Shown: one piece after another, positions 1 through 9,031 of the stretch
Position numbering within the stretch: position 1 is the first letter of the stretch
How the letters are laid out: every line of letters begins with the position of its first letter
Source of the DNA: Paraburkholderia sejongensis
GTDB lineage: Bacteria; Pseudomonadota; Gammaproteobacteria; Burkholderiales; Burkholderiaceae
Direction: 5' to 3'
Length of the DNA: 64,000 nt
Assembly (NCBI RefSeq): GCF_020880815.1
Contig: NZ_JAJITD010000005.1
Location: forward strand, 1-64,000
Translations under genes and position numbers: made by a program
The notes under the pieces: generated by a model
Told to the model about the DNA's origin: nothing
The model's input: only the letters and a program-made list of their open reading frames with translations
The model's database searches: none

Positions 1-271
1 ACTGTTTTCGGTTTCGTCAGAAACCGGTCGCTCACTCAACGTACTGACGATGATTAATCCGTCTTTCGACAGACAAACCTTCCTCTAATACTGTGTGAGG
101 CTTTTGATACTTTTGCTATCCGGTGGCTCCGAAGAACCACCGCCGCATTCCGCATCAAGTGCCCACACTTATCGGCTGTTAGTTTTTAAAGATCGATTCG
201 CTCAACGCGCTGCGCCGAACTTCAATTACCCGGCGCTGCTTCGTTTTGCGTCGCTGCGTCTGCAGCAGAGA
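1..271 (-). other. 5' leader of a leftward rRNA operon (16S lies just outside the window)
   Basis: On the minus strand this is the transcribed leader between the rRNA promoter and the expected 16S 5' end. It has a boxA-like antitermination element at about 183-195 (reads GATCTTTAAAAAC). The following CAGCCGATAAGTGTG block is typical of Burkholderia rRNA leaders and spacers. Two perfect short hairpins lie at 9-26 (CGGTTT/AAACCG) and about 120-142 (CGGTGG/CCACCG), as expected for a processed leader. No rRNA sequence itself is in the window, so operon identity is inferred from the leader and promoter. Confidence 0.75.
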
Positions 272-277
272 AACGAG

Positions 278-306
278 ATTATGGAGGCTGTTTCTCGTTT
301 CGTCAA
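278..306 (-). promoter_or_regulatory. rRNA operon P1-type promoter
   Basis: The minus strand reads TTGACG (301-306), a 17-bp spacer, then CATAAT (278-283), a near-consensus sigma-70 promoter. An A/T-rich stretch just upstream (about 307-330) could act as an UP element. It fires leftward into the leader. The esterase gene ends at 342, only about 36 bp upstream of the -35, and no terminator is seen between them. Confidence 0.8.
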
Positions 307-341
307 CACCATTTTCGCTTTCGCTTAAAAAGTCTTGCAGA

Positions 342-1622
342 TCACTTCCGGGTTGCGTTCAGGACCGCGTCGAGAGGCACCGCATCCGCCATCGCCGCAT
401 AGCCGGCGTCGCTTGGATGGATGTGATCGCCGCTATCGAAAGCGCGCTGCAGACGATCCGGTTGCGCATGATCTCGAAGCGCAGCGTCGAAGTCGACGAC
501 GCCATCGAAAGAACGGCTGGTCCGAATCCACTGATTGACAGCAAGCCTGATATCTTCCCGCTCCGGCGGCAGCGATGCCGGCGTCAGCGTCGCGCCGAAC
601 ACCTTCACGCCCGCGTGCCGAGCGGCGGCAATCACCCGCTGGTAGCCGGAGATCAGGTCGCTAGCCGTCACCGACGTATGCGGAAAGTCGCAATCGAGCC
701 CACTATGAGCCGGCATCGCCGCGAAGTTGATGTCATTGATGCCGATCAGTAGAACGACGGCCTTCACGCCCGGACGCCGCAACGCGTCGCGATCGAAGCG
801 GCTCACGAGCGCATCGCCATAGCAAGGCGAGTCGCTCAGCAGCCGGTTGCCGCTGATCCCGAGATTGACGATCGCGACCGACTGCCCGCCGCTTGCATCC
901 AACCGCCGCGCCAGCGCGTCCGGCCAGCGGCGGTTCCGGTTCAGGCTGGAACGCATCCCATCGGTGATCGAATCGCCGATCGCGGCAACGGTCGCCGCCG
1001 GCGCGGACGCATCCACCGACAAGCCGGTCACCCACATATATTGCGTAAAGCGGCCGCGAAACGCCGCAGCGGAAGCGTCGGCAGCGTGATTGCCGGGCGC
1101 CGACACGTAATTCACCTGGTTCGACACGCGATGCCACGCGGCCATCCGCTGGTCCGGCCCCATGAATGCGCTGATTGCGTACGGCGTGCCTTCGATGATA
1201 TCGACCGCGACCGGATCGCTGTCCAGTTCGCCGCCCGGAGGAATACTGACCGCGCCCCGTCCGCCAAACGTCACGCGGGTTCCAGCCCCCTCGGCTGCCG
1301 CCGCGCCGCCCGCCGAGCGCGCAATGCGCAGGTCCTCGATCACGAGCGGCGTCCTGCCGTACGCATTGCTCAGGTGAATCCGCGCACTTTTTCCGGACAG
1401 CGTCGGATAAACGATCTGCCGAATCGTCCGCCCGGCAACCTCGGGCGCGCGATACAGCGGCGGCAGGTCAGCTCGCTGCGGAATCGGTTGCAGCGCGGTC
1501 GCCCACGCCGACACCCATTGCCCGGACGTCTCCGCGGCGACAGCGCTCGACGAAACCGCCAGAGGAGCAAATTGGACAAGCAGCGCAGCGCCGCATGCGG
1601 CAGCCAGGTGACGGAGAGTCAT
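342..1622 (-). CDS. secreted SGNH/GDSL-family hydrolase (esterase-like)
   Basis: A 426-residue exported hydrolase of the SGNH superfamily, which acts on ester bonds with a Ser-Asp-His triad; its substrate cannot be told. The signal peptide is residues 1-30, ending AVAA before ETSG. Block I GDSITDG carries nucleophile S218. Block II is GISGN (255-259) and block III GIND (294-297). The C-terminal block GDHIHPS gives D399 and H402. A longer reading frame extends 31 residues upstream, but the start at 1622 places the signal peptide at the N terminus. The roughly 200 residues before GDS resemble the N-terminal beta domain of larger family members. It ends just upstream of the rRNA promoter. Confidence 0.88.
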   Translation of the reverse strand: MTLRHLAAACGAALLVQFAPLAVSSSAVAAETSGQWVSAWATALQPIPQRADLPPLYRAPEVAGRTIRQIVYPTLSGKSARIHLSNAYGRTPLVIEDLRIARSAGGAAAAEGAGTRVTFGGRGAVSIPPGGELDSDPVAVDIIEGTPYAISAFMGPDQRMAAWHRVSNQVNYVSAPGNHAADASAAAFRGRFTQYMWVTGLSVDASAPAATVAAIGDSITDGMRSSLNRNRRWPDALARRLDASGGQSVAIVNLGISGNRLLSDSPCYGDALVSRFDRDALRRPGVKAVVLLIGINDINFAAMPAHSGLDCDFPHTSVTASDLISGYQRVIAAARHAGVKVFGATLTPASLPPEREDIRLAVNQWIRTSRSFDGVVDFDAALRDHAQPDRLQRAFDSGDHIHPSDAGYAAMADAVPLDAVLNATRK

Positions 1623-1746
1623 TCGGATGGATCGGTTCAAGGCGAAACGCGCATTGTGCCCGATCACGACGGTCACCGCGGGCAGTTGGGGGCAGCTGCG
1701 GGCGATCCGCCTCACCCCGGGAACAGCTAGTTCACGCGACGCACAC

Positions 1747-3369
1747 TCAGGCCTTCTGCTGGCTCATGATCTTGAGCGCGACCGCCTCGGCCACCTCGAT
1801 TCCGTCGATCGCCGCGGAGTAGATCCCGCCGGCATATCCGGCACCTTCACCCGCCGGATACAGCCCCTCGACGTTCACGCTCTGATAATCGTCGCCGCGA
1901 CGCACCCGGACTGGGGACGATGTCCGGGTTTCGACCCCCGTCAGCACCGCGTCGTGCATCGCAAAGCCGGCGATCTTCTTTTCCATCTGCGGCAGCGCCT
2001 CGCGAATCGCCTCGATCGCATAGTCGGGCAGCGCCGTACTAAGGTCGGTCGGCCGCACACCCGGTTTATACGACGGCACCACCGAACCGAGCGACGTAGA
2101 CGGCCGCCCCGCGATGAAGTCGCCGACCAGCTGCCCCGGCGCCATATAGTTGCCGCCGCCGAGTTCGAACGCCCGCTCTTCCCACTTACGCTGGAACGCA
2201 ATGCCCGCCATCGGTCCGCCGGGGTAATCCTCGGGCGTAATGCCGACCACAATGCCCGCGTTCGCATTGCGCTCCGCGCGCGAGTACTGGCTCATCCCGT
2301 TCGTGACGACGCGCCCCGGCTCGGACGTGGCCGCGACCACCGTACCGCCCGGACACATGCAGAAGCTATACACCGCGCGGCCGTTGCTGCAGTGATGCAC
2401 CACCTTATAGTCGGCTGCGCCGAGCTGTTTGTGACCGGCAAATTTGCCGAACCGGCTGCGATCGATCACACCCTGCGGATGCTCGATCCGGAAACCCAGC
2501 GAAAACGGCTTCGCTTCCATATAGACGCCGCGGTCGAAGAGCATCTGGAACGTATCGCGTGCACTGTGGCCAACCGCCAGCACCACGTGATCGGTGCGCA
2601 GCGTCTCGCCGGTCGACAGCTTGAGCCCACGCACCTTGCCGTCTTCGATCTCGATATCCTCGACGCGCGTCTCGAAGCGCACCTCGCCGCCGAGCTCGTG
2701 AATCTTCGCGCGCATTTTCTCGACCATGCTGACCAGCCGGAACGTGCCGATATGCGGCCGGCTCAGATACAGGATGTCTTCGGGCGCGCCGGCCAGCACG
2801 AACTCGTCGAGCACCTTGCGGCCGTAATGCTTCGGGTCCTTGATCTGGCTGTACAGCTTGCCGTCCGAGAACGTACCCGCGCCACCTTCGCCGAACTGCA
2901 CGTTCGACTCGGGGTTCAGCACGGATTTGCGCCATAGCCCGAACGTATCCTTAGTGCGTTCGCGCACGGCCTTGCCGCGCTCGAGGATGATCGGGCGGAA
3001 ACCCATCTGCGCGAGGATCAGTCCCGCGAACAGCCCGCACGGCCCCATGCCGATCACGACCGGGCGCGGCGTGCTCAACTGCTCCGGGGCCCGGGCCACG
3101 AACTTGTAGCTCATGTCGGGCGTCACGCCGCAATGCGGCACGTCGGCGAGCCGCCTGAGCGCGGCCGCTTCATCCGTGACCTCGACATCGACGATGTAAG
3201 TCAGCTTGATGTCGGCGCGTTTGCGCGCATCGTGGGCGCGGCGAAACACGGTGTATCGGATGAACTCGTCGCCGGCCACCCCGAGTTCCGCGAGACGCGC
3301 ACGGATGGCGGCTTCGAGGACGCTCTCGGGATGATCGAGCGGGAGTTTGATTTCGCTTAGACGTAACAT
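1747..3369 (-). CDS. FAD-dependent dehydrogenase (COG2509-like)
   Basis: A 540-residue flavoprotein of the conserved, poorly characterised FAD-dependent dehydrogenase group. It has an N-terminal domain of about 100 residues, then a dinucleotide-binding motif VVIGMGPCGLFAG (G107, G109, G112) followed by an acidic strand end (LERG). A second FAD contact typical of the family lies at the C terminus (YPAGEGAGYAGG). The GEGGAGTFSDGKL stretch is characteristic of the group. Cytosolic, with no signal peptide. It stands upstream of the esterase on the same strand (124-bp gap), with no obvious functional link. The physiological substrate is unknown. Confidence 0.85.
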   Translation of the reverse strand: MLRLSEIKLPLDHPESVLEAAIRARLAELGVAGDEFIRYTVFRRAHDARKRADIKLTYIVDVEVTDEAAALRRLADVPHCGVTPDMSYKFVARAPEQLSTPRPVVIGMGPCGLFAGLILAQMGFRPIILERGKAVRERTKDTFGLWRKSVLNPESNVQFGEGGAGTFSDGKLYSQIKDPKHYGRKVLDEFVLAGAPEDILYLSRPHIGTFRLVSMVEKMRAKIHELGGEVRFETRVEDIEIEDGKVRGLKLSTGETLRTDHVVLAVGHSARDTFQMLFDRGVYMEAKPFSLGFRIEHPQGVIDRSRFGKFAGHKQLGAADYKVVHHCSNGRAVYSFCMCPGGTVVAATSEPGRVVTNGMSQYSRAERNANAGIVVGITPEDYPGGPMAGIAFQRKWEERAFELGGGNYMAPGQLVGDFIAGRPSTSLGSVVPSYKPGVRPTDLSTALPDYAIEAIREALPQMEKKIAGFAMHDAVLTGVETRTSSPVRVRRGDDYQSVNVEGLYPAGEGAGYAGGIYSAAIDGIEVAEAVALKIMSQQKA

Positions 3370-3544
3370 GAGGTACCGGAGACGCAGAAAGGGCCGTCAA
3401 TCGCGGCCAATTCGCAATTTTATCGGTTAAGCGTCGGAACGGGGCGACGACGGTTGCCTGAACACTCACGTCGCGCATCCGCGGCCGATCCGTCGAGGCA
3501 GCTCCCCGCGCTATCGAACACCACGGCTATCTTTAAAAAATTTA

Positions 3545-3572
3545 TTAACCGACCGGTCGGTTGGTTTATACT
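3545..3572 (+). promoter_or_regulatory. paa operon promoter
   Basis: A plausible -10 TATACT lies at 3567-3572. A weak -35 TTAACC lies at 3545-3550 with a 16-bp spacer. The spacer is almost entirely filled by the 16-bp palindromic operator, which fits repression by steric block. Inferred from sequence only. Confidence 0.5.
3547..3562 (+). promoter_or_regulatory. palindromic operator, probable PaaR (TetR) site
   Basis: A perfect 16-bp palindrome, AACCGACCGGTCGGTT, sits 46 bp before paaA within the likely promoter. TetR-family repressors bind such dyads, and a TetR gene sits downstream at 8426. No second copy was noticed near that gene. Confidence 0.65.
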
Positions 3573-3608
3573 ACGCCGACCCAGACAACTTCGGCAGAGA
3601 GCGTCCCC

Positions 3609-4607
3609 ATGTACACGCAATCCCTCGATATCCCCGGCAATGTCGCCCCGCTCGACGCGGACGCGAATTCGCCGGAGCAGGCCCGCTTCGATGCGGTCAT
3701 GGCCGCGGACGGCAAGATCGAGCCGCAGGACTGGATGCCCGATGCGTACCGCAAAACGCTGGTCCGGCAGATCTCGCAGCATGCGCATTCAGAGATCGTC
3801 GGCATGCTGCCGGAAGGCAACTGGATCACGCGCGCGCCGAGCCTGAAGCGCAAGGCGATCCTGATCGCCAAGGTGCAGGATGAGGCAGGCCACGGGCTCT
3901 ATCTATATAGCGCGGCTGAAACGCTGGGCGTATCGCGCGATCAGCTGATCGCCGCGCTGCATGCCGGCAAGGCCAAATATTCGAGCATCTTCAACTACCC
4001 GACCCCCACGTGGGCCGACGTCGGCGTGATCGGCTGGCTGGTCGACGGCGCGGCGATCATGAACCAGATTCCGCTGTGCCGCTGCACGTACGGTCCGTAC
4101 GCCCGCGCGATGATCCGCATCTGCAAGGAAGAGTCGTTCCACCAGCGCCAGGGCTTCGACGCGTTGCTCGCGATGATGGCCGGCACCGACGCACAGCGCG
4201 AACTGGTCCAGCAGGCGGTGAATCGCTGGTGGTGGCCGGTGCTGATGATGTTCGGCCCGAGCGACAAGGATTCGGTCCATAGCAACCAGTCGGCGAAATG
4301 GGGCATCAAGCGCATCACCAACGACGACCTGCGCCAGAAATTCGTCGACGCGACCGTCGAGCAGGCCAGGGTGCTCGGCGTCAGGCTGCCCGACCCCGAC
4401 CTGAAGTGGAACGAGGCGCGCGGCCACTACGACTACGGCGACATCGACTGGGAAGAGTTCTGGCGCGTGGTCAACGGCGACGGCCCGTGCAACCGCGAGC
4501 GCCTCGCGACCCGCGTGAAGGCCCACGACGATGGCGCGTGGGTGCGCGAAGCCGCGCTGGCCCACGCCGAAAAGCAGCGCGTGCGCGAGCATCAACAGGC
4601 GGCTTGA
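3609..4607 (+). CDS. paaA: 1,2-phenylacetyl-CoA epoxidase subunit PaaA (catalytic)
   Basis: The catalytic alpha subunit of the bacterial multicomponent monooxygenase that converts phenylacetyl-CoA to its ring 1,2-epoxide, the first oxygenation in aerobic phenylacetate breakdown. It is 332 residues, normal for the family. Candidate di-iron ligands are seen in [11 protein letters not shown] (E92, H95) and KEESFHQR (E175, H178). The start at 3609 ([10 protein letters not shown]) is preferred over an in-frame upstream extension that would run into the operator. First gene of paaABCDE; PaaA normally pairs with PaaC and needs the PaaE reductase. Probably induced when the ligand-bound TetR regulator leaves the upstream palindrome. 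Confidence 0.97.
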   Translation: MYTQSLDIPGNVAPLDADANSPEQARFDAVMAADGKIEPQDWMPDAYRKTLVRQISQHAHSEIVGMLPEGNWITRAPSLKRKAILIAKVQDEAGHGLYLYSAAETLGVSRDQLIAALHAGKAKYSSIFNYPTPTWADVGVIGWLVDGAAIMNQIPLCRCTYGPYARAMIRICKEESFHQRQGFDALLAMMAGTDAQRELVQQAVNRWWWPVLMMFGPSDKDSVHSNQSAKWGIKRITNDDLRQKFVDATVEQARVLGVRLPDPDLKWNEARGHYDYGDIDWEEFWRVVNGDGPCNRERLATRVKAHDDGAWVREAALAHAEKQRVREHQQAA

Positions 4608-4700
4608 CGCACTGGCGCGGACGCAAGCGCATCGACGAATTCACAGGCGCCAGCGCGCCGCCCGAACAGCACCGCATATCAAGGAATCAGGAGATCAGCA

Positions 4701-4985
4701 ATGAACAAGGAATGGCCGATTTGGGAAGTGTTCGTGCGCAGCAAGCAGGGACTCGACCATAAACACTGCGGCAGCCTGCACGCCGCCGACGCGCCGATGG
4801 CGCTGCGCATGGCCCGCGACGTCTACACGCGCCGCCAGGAAGGCGTGAGCATCTGGGTGGTGCCGTCGGCGGCGATCACCGCGTCCGCGCCGGACGAAAA
4901 GGCCGAGTTGTTCGAACCGGCGGCCGACAAGATCTATCGCCACCCGACGTTCTACACGCTCCCCGACGAAGTCAACCACATGTAA
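4701..4985 (+). CDS. paaB: 1,2-phenylacetyl-CoA epoxidase subunit PaaB
   Basis: A 94-residue small subunit of the phenylacetyl-CoA epoxidase complex. The N terminus (NKEWPIWEVFVRSKQGLDHKH) and the Ala-rich MALRMARDVYTRR helix are typical of PaaB. PaaB is non-catalytic and bridges PaaAC heterodimers in the complex. An AGGAATCAGGAG stretch upstream supplies the ribosome site. It lies 93 bp after paaA and 8 bp before paaC, in the same orientation. Confidence 0.96.
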   Translation: MNKEWPIWEVFVRSKQGLDHKHCGSLHAADAPMALRMARDVYTRRQEGVSIWVVPSAAITASAPDEKAELFEPAADKIYRHPTFYTLPDEVNHM

Positions 4986-4993
4986 GCGCGGCC

Positions 4994-5797
4994 ATGTCCA
5001 TCACGTCCCAACATCTCCAGTACGTGCTGCGCCTCGCGGATACCGCGCTGATCCTCGGACAGCGCAACACCGAGTGGTGCGGCCACGGCCCGATCCTCGA
5101 AGAGGACATCGCGCTGTCGAACATGAGCCTCGACCTGATCGGCCAGGCGCGCCTGCTGTACACGCACGCGGCCGAACTCGAACAGCAGCTCACCGGCAAG
5201 CAGCGCAGCGAAGACGACTACGCGTACTTCCGCGCCGAGCGCGAGTTCGCGAACTACACGCTCGTCGAGCTACCGCACTGCGGCCCGCTCGCCGGCACCG
5301 CGCAGGCCGAAAAGGATTACGCGGTGACGATCGCGCGCAACTTCCTGTACTCGACGCTGATGCTGCACCTGTGGAGCGCGCTGACCGCTTCCACCGATGC
5401 CCAGCTCGCGGCAATCGCGGCGAAGTCGATCAAGGAAACGCAGTACCACGTGCACCACGCGAGCGAGTGGCTGATCCGGTTCGGTGACGGCACCGACGAA
5501 TCGCACCGTCGCGCGCAGGCCGCGCTCGACTACCTGATCCCGTACACGCGTGAATTCTTCAGCGCGGACGAGGTGGAAGACGCGATCGCCGCCGCCGGCA
5601 TCGGTCCGCGTACCGCGGAACTGGAAGCCGCATGGCTGGCGGACGTCAGCGCGACGCTCGACGAAGCCACATTGATATTGCCCGAACCGGTCAAGCACGT
5701 GACGACCGGCAAGCACGGCGAGCACTCCGAGCATATGGGTTTCGTGCTCGCCGAAATGCAGAGCCTCGCGCGCCAGCATCCGGGCGCCAACTGGTAA
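4994..5797 (+). CDS. paaC: 1,2-phenylacetyl-CoA epoxidase subunit PaaC
   Basis: A 267-residue structural subunit of the epoxidase. It has the ferritin-like helical fold but serves as a scaffold partner of PaaA. WCGHGPILEEDIALSNMSLDLIGQAR near the N terminus and KETQYHVHHASEWLIRFGDG in the middle match the family. It follows paaB by 8 bp and precedes paaD by 7 bp, so it is translated from the same polycistronic message. Confidence 0.97.
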   Translation: MSITSQHLQYVLRLADTALILGQRNTEWCGHGPILEEDIALSNMSLDLIGQARLLYTHAAELEQQLTGKQRSEDDYAYFRAEREFANYTLVELPHCGPLAGTAQAEKDYAVTIARNFLYSTLMLHLWSALTASTDAQLAAIAAKSIKETQYHVHHASEWLIRFGDGTDESHRRAQAALDYLIPYTREFFSADEVEDAIAAAGIGPRTAELEAAWLADVSATLDEATLILPEPVKHVTTGKHGEHSEHMGFVLAEMQSLARQHPGANW

Positions 5798-5804
5798 GCA
5801 CGCG

Positions 5805-6356
5805 ATGACGACCTCGACCGCCCCGCATCCCGCCGACGTAGCCGACGCCACGCTCACCCACGCGTGGACCGTGCTCGAAGCGGTGCCCGATCCGGAGATC
5901 CCGGTGGTATCGATCCGCGAGCTCGGCATCCTGCGCGACGTGCGGCGCGGCGCCGATGGCGCGCTCGAAGTCGTGATCACGCCGACCTACTCGGGTTGCC
6001 CGGCGATGTCGCAGATCGCCGAAGACATCGGCCGCGCGCTCGATGCCGCGCAACTCGCGCCGTACCGGATCGCGACCGTGCTCGCGCCGCCGTGGACCAC
6101 CGACTGGATCACCGCCGACGCCCGCGAAAAGCTGCGCAGCTACGGCATCGCGCCGCCCACCGGCAACTGCGCATCGACGGCGCAGCCGCGCGAGCAGGTG
6201 CTGCGCTTCGTGCCGCGCGCGTTGCCGGCGCCGTCCTGCCCGCGCTGCGGCTCCGCGCACACCGAGCGGCTCGCGCAATTCGGCTCGACTGCCTGCAAGG
6301 CCCTGTATCGCTGCCTCGACTGCCGCGAACCCTTCGACTACTTCAAACCGTACTGA
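5805..6356 (+). CDS. paaD: phenylacetate degradation protein PaaD (Fe-S/metal assembly type)
   Basis: A 183-residue protein (called PaaJ in some schemes) of the MIP18/DUF59 fold, thought to mature iron centres of the epoxidase system. The N-terminal half carries the DUF59-like core (VPDPEIPVVSIRELGILRDV and TPTYSGCPAM). The C-terminal tail has a four-cysteine zinc-ribbon pattern, CPRC near 144-147 and CxxC in CLDC. Its stop is followed after one base by the paaE start, indicating translational coupling. Confidence 0.95.
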   Translation: MTTSTAPHPADVADATLTHAWTVLEAVPDPEIPVVSIRELGILRDVRRGADGALEVVITPTYSGCPAMSQIAEDIGRALDAAQLAPYRIATVLAPPWTTDWITADAREKLRSYGIAPPTGNCASTAQPREQVLRFVPRALPAPSCPRCGSAHTERLAQFGSTACKALYRCLDCREPFDYFKPY

Positions 6357-6357
6357 T

Positions 6358-7446
6358 ATGGCCACCCCGCAATTTCATCCGCTGCGTATCCGCGAAGTGC
6401 GTCCCGAAACCGCCGACGCTGTGTCGGTCGCGTTCGAAGTGCCGCCCGAGCTGCGCGACCAGTATCGTTTCACGCAGGGTCAGTTCGTCACGCTGAAGAC
6501 GCATATCGACGGTGAGGAAACCCGCCGCTCGTATTCGATCTGCGTCGGCGTCACCGACTACGATCGCGACGGCGAACTGCGCATCGGCATCAAGCGCGTG
6601 CGCGGCGGGCGTTTCTCGAACTTCGCGTTCGACACGCTGCAGCCCGGTCACACGATCGACGTGATGACGCCGGATGGCCGCTTCTTCACCCATCTGAACG
6701 CCGAGCAGGGTCAGCAGTACCTCGCGTTCTCGGGCGGCTCGGGCATCACGCCGGTGCTCGCGATCATCAAGACGACGCTCGAAGTCGAGCCGCGCAGCAC
6801 CTTCACGCTGGTGTACGGCAACCGCAGCGTCGACCAGATCATGTTCGCGGAAGAGCTCGAAGATCTGAAGAATCGCTTCATGAACCGCTTCGTGCTCTAT
6901 CACGTGCTGTCGGACGATCTGCAGGACGTCGAGCTGTTCAACGGCGTGCTGGATCAGGCAAAGTGCGCGGCGTTCCTCGAGAACCTGCTGCCGGCCGACG
7001 CGATCGACGAAGCGTTCATCTGCGGCCCCGCGCCGATGATGGACGCCGCCGAGGCCGCGCTGAAAGCCGCCGGCGTGCCGCCCGCGAAGGTGCACGTCGA
7101 GCGATTCGGTTCGCCGCTGCCGCAGGCGGGCGTGCCGGCGGTGGAAATCACCGAAGATACGCCGGCTGCCGACCTCGAAATCGTGCTCGACGGCAAGCGC
7201 CGCAAGCTGCGGCTGCCGTACCAGGGTGTCAGCGTGCTGGACGTCGGCCTGCGTGCCGGCCTCGCGCTGCCGTATGCGTGCAAGGGCGGGGTCTGCTGCA
7301 CCTGCCGCGCGAAGGTGCTCGAAGGCGAGGTGAAGATGGAAAAGAACTACACGCTCGAAGAGCACGAGATCCGCGACGGTTTCGTGCTGACCTGCCAGTG
7401 TCATCCGGTCAGCGACAAGCTGGTCGTCAGTTACGACGAACGCTGA
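6358..7446 (+). CDS. paaE: 1,2-phenylacetyl-CoA epoxidase reductase subunit PaaE
   Basis: The 362-residue NADPH-dependent reductase that passes electrons to the PaaABC oxygenase. Order: FAD-binding beta barrel (RRSYSICVG, about residues 57-65), NAD(P)-binding lobe (FSGGSGITPVLAIIK), then a C-terminal plant-type ferredoxin. The ferredoxin has the ligand pattern C-x4-C-x2-C (CKGGVCCTC) and a fourth Cys in LTCQCHP. An in-frame reading frame begins earlier, but MATPQFHPLRIREV at 6358 is the natural start, one base after paaD. Last gene before a strong terminator. Confidence 0.97.
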   Translation: MATPQFHPLRIREVRPETADAVSVAFEVPPELRDQYRFTQGQFVTLKTHIDGEETRRSYSICVGVTDYDRDGELRIGIKRVRGGRFSNFAFDTLQPGHTIDVMTPDGRFFTHLNAEQGQQYLAFSGGSGITPVLAIIKTTLEVEPRSTFTLVYGNRSVDQIMFAEELEDLKNRFMNRFVLYHVLSDDLQDVELFNGVLDQAKCAAFLENLLPADAIDEAFICGPAPMMDAAEAALKAAGVPPAKVHVERFGSPLPQAGVPAVEITEDTPAADLEIVLDGKRRKLRLPYQGVSVLDVGLRAGLALPYACKGGVCCTCRAKVLEGEVKMEKNYTLEEHEIRDGFVLTCQCHPVSDKLVVSYDER

Positions 7447-7507
7447 GGCGCCGGCATAGCGCGGCAGCCGCCGCCGCTTTCGGCCATTTCGCGATCCGCT
7501 TACACTA

Positions 7508-7560
7508 GGGGCCGCTCATCGACCGGGACCCTCGCTTCCCGGTCGATGAGCGGCCTCTTT
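7508..7560 (+). terminator. intrinsic terminator of the paa operon
   Basis: A perfect 18-bp stem (7511-7528 with 7537-7554) with an 8-nt loop, extended by G-C and wobble pairs and followed by CTCTTTT. It separates paaE from the DUF1835-TetR pair. Confidence 0.92.
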
Positions 7561-7597
7561 TCGTTACAGCCGCTAGCGGCACAGCCAGCCTTAGCCA

Positions 7598-8413
7598 ATG
7601 AGCACGATTCACCTCACCAACGGCGACGTCGCCGCCGAATCACTGCGCACCGCGCTGGCCCAGGCCGGCCGCGACGACCGCGTACAGGCGTTGCGCGACG
7701 ATCTCGCGGTCGGCCCATTGCGCGGCGTCGACGACGGCCCGCAGATCCGCGCCGATTTCTGGGCGCGCGTCAGCGGCGACACGCGGCGCGATTTTGTGCG
7801 CGAATTCCGCGAGCAGGCCGCGATACTCGCCAGCCTCGCGAACGGCACCGCGAATCTCGTCGTGTGGCACGGCGCAAGCGCGTCCGACCAGCTGATGCTT
7901 CGGCGCGTCTGCTACCTGCTGCGCAACAGCCCGCAGCGCCTGAACGAAGTGCGACTGTCGCTGGCCGATCTCACTGATCCGCACGCATGGGCGCATACGC
8001 GCAAGGATCGCGCGACCTCGGTGGGGATGTTCGCGCCGGATGTGCTGCAGGCGCGGGTGCCGGACGCCGCGCCGATTTCGGTGCTGCGCATCAGCCGGCT
8101 CGCGCTCGAATGGCAGGAGGTCAAGCACGCGAACGGCGAGACCCGGCGCTGGCGCGACAACACTTTCACCAGCAGCAGCTTCGCCGAACTCGACGCACTG
8201 ATCCTCGAGCACGCCGGCGCCGACTGGCAGCCCGCATCGCGCGTCGCCGCCAATGTAATGAGCGCCGAGCTGTGGTTTCTCGTCAGCGACAGCATCGTGC
8301 TGTGGCGCATGCGCGAACTCGCGGCGCTGCGGCGCATCCGCCTGCGCGGCGACGCGAACGCGTGGCGCTCGCTCGAACTGTGCGCGGCGCTCGCCCCCTG
8401 CTCACCTCAATAA
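7598..8413 (+). CDS. DUF1835 domain protein
   Basis: A 271-residue cytosolic protein of unknown function. The N terminus, STIHLTNGDVAAESLRTAL followed by VGPLRGVDDG, matches the DUF1835 family. The rest is probably its usual partner domain (DUF3658-like). It starts just after the paa terminator and ends 12 bp before the TetR gene, so the two are likely co-transcribed. A role in phenylacetate metabolism is possible only by position. No catalytic motif is evident. Confidence 0.8.
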   Translation: MSTIHLTNGDVAAESLRTALAQAGRDDRVQALRDDLAVGPLRGVDDGPQIRADFWARVSGDTRRDFVREFREQAAILASLANGTANLVVWHGASASDQLMLRRVCYLLRNSPQRLNEVRLSLADLTDPHAWAHTRKDRATSVGMFAPDVLQARVPDAAPISVLRISRLALEWQEVKHANGETRRWRDNTFTSSSFAELDALILEHAGADWQPASRVAANVMSAELWFLVSDSIVLWRMRELAALRRIRLRGDANAWRSLELCAALAPCSPQ

Positions 8414-8425
8414 AAACAGACCACT

Positions 8426-9031
8426 ATGGCCCGCACCCGAGCCCCCGATCACGAAACCCAACGCGAGCAGATTCTCGAACTGGCCGCGGCGAAATTCGCG
8501 CAAACCAGCTATCCGAGTACCTCGATGGCCGATCTCGCCGCGGCGAGCGGTACCTCCAAAGCGCGTCTCTATCACTATTACGAGAGCAAGGAAGCGATTC
8601 TGTTCGATCTGCTCGATCGCTATACGAAGCGGCTGATGCTGATCATCGCCGAGGTCGAAGGTTCGAGTCAGCGCCGCGGGCTGAGCGAGCGCGAGACTTT
8701 CGCCGAACTGATCCGCGCGTTTCTCTCGGAGTACGAGACCTCGCATAGCCGGCACGTCGCACTGCTGAACGACGTCAAGTATCTGGTCGACACGCAGCGC
8801 GAGATCATCCTGAACCGTCAGCGCGACGTGGTCGCGGCGTTCGCGCGACAACTCGCGCGCGCGTATCCGGAGCGTGCGACCCGCGACAACCAGACCGCGC
8901 TGACGATGATGGTCTTCGGCATGATCAACTGGACCTTTACGTGGCTGAAGCCGGACGGCCGGATGGGCTACAGCGAGTTCGCCGAACAGGTGGTAAATAT
9001 GGTCGACCACGGTCTGGGGACGGCGCCGTAA
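8426..9031 (+). CDS. paaR: TetR-family transcriptional regulator, probable PaaR
   Basis: A 201-residue TetR/AcrR regulator. The N-terminal helix-turn-helix (about residues 15-60) contains TSMADLAAASGTSKARLYHYY, a textbook TetR recognition region. The remainder is the ligand-binding helical domain. In beta-proteobacteria a TetR PaaR represses phenylacetate genes and is released by phenylacetyl-CoA. Linkage to paaABCDE and the palindrome at 3547-3562 support that assignment. The gene lies downstream of the operon terminator, in a separate unit with the DUF1835 gene. Confidence 0.85.
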   Translation: MARTRAPDHETQREQILELAAAKFAQTSYPSTSMADLAAASGTSKARLYHYYESKEAILFDLLDRYTKRLMLIIAEVEGSSQRRGLSERETFAELIRAFLSEYETSHSRHVALLNDVKYLVDTQREIILNRQRDVVAAFARQLARAYPERATRDNQTALTMMVFGMINWTFTWLKPDGRMGYSEFAEQVVNMVDHGLGTAP

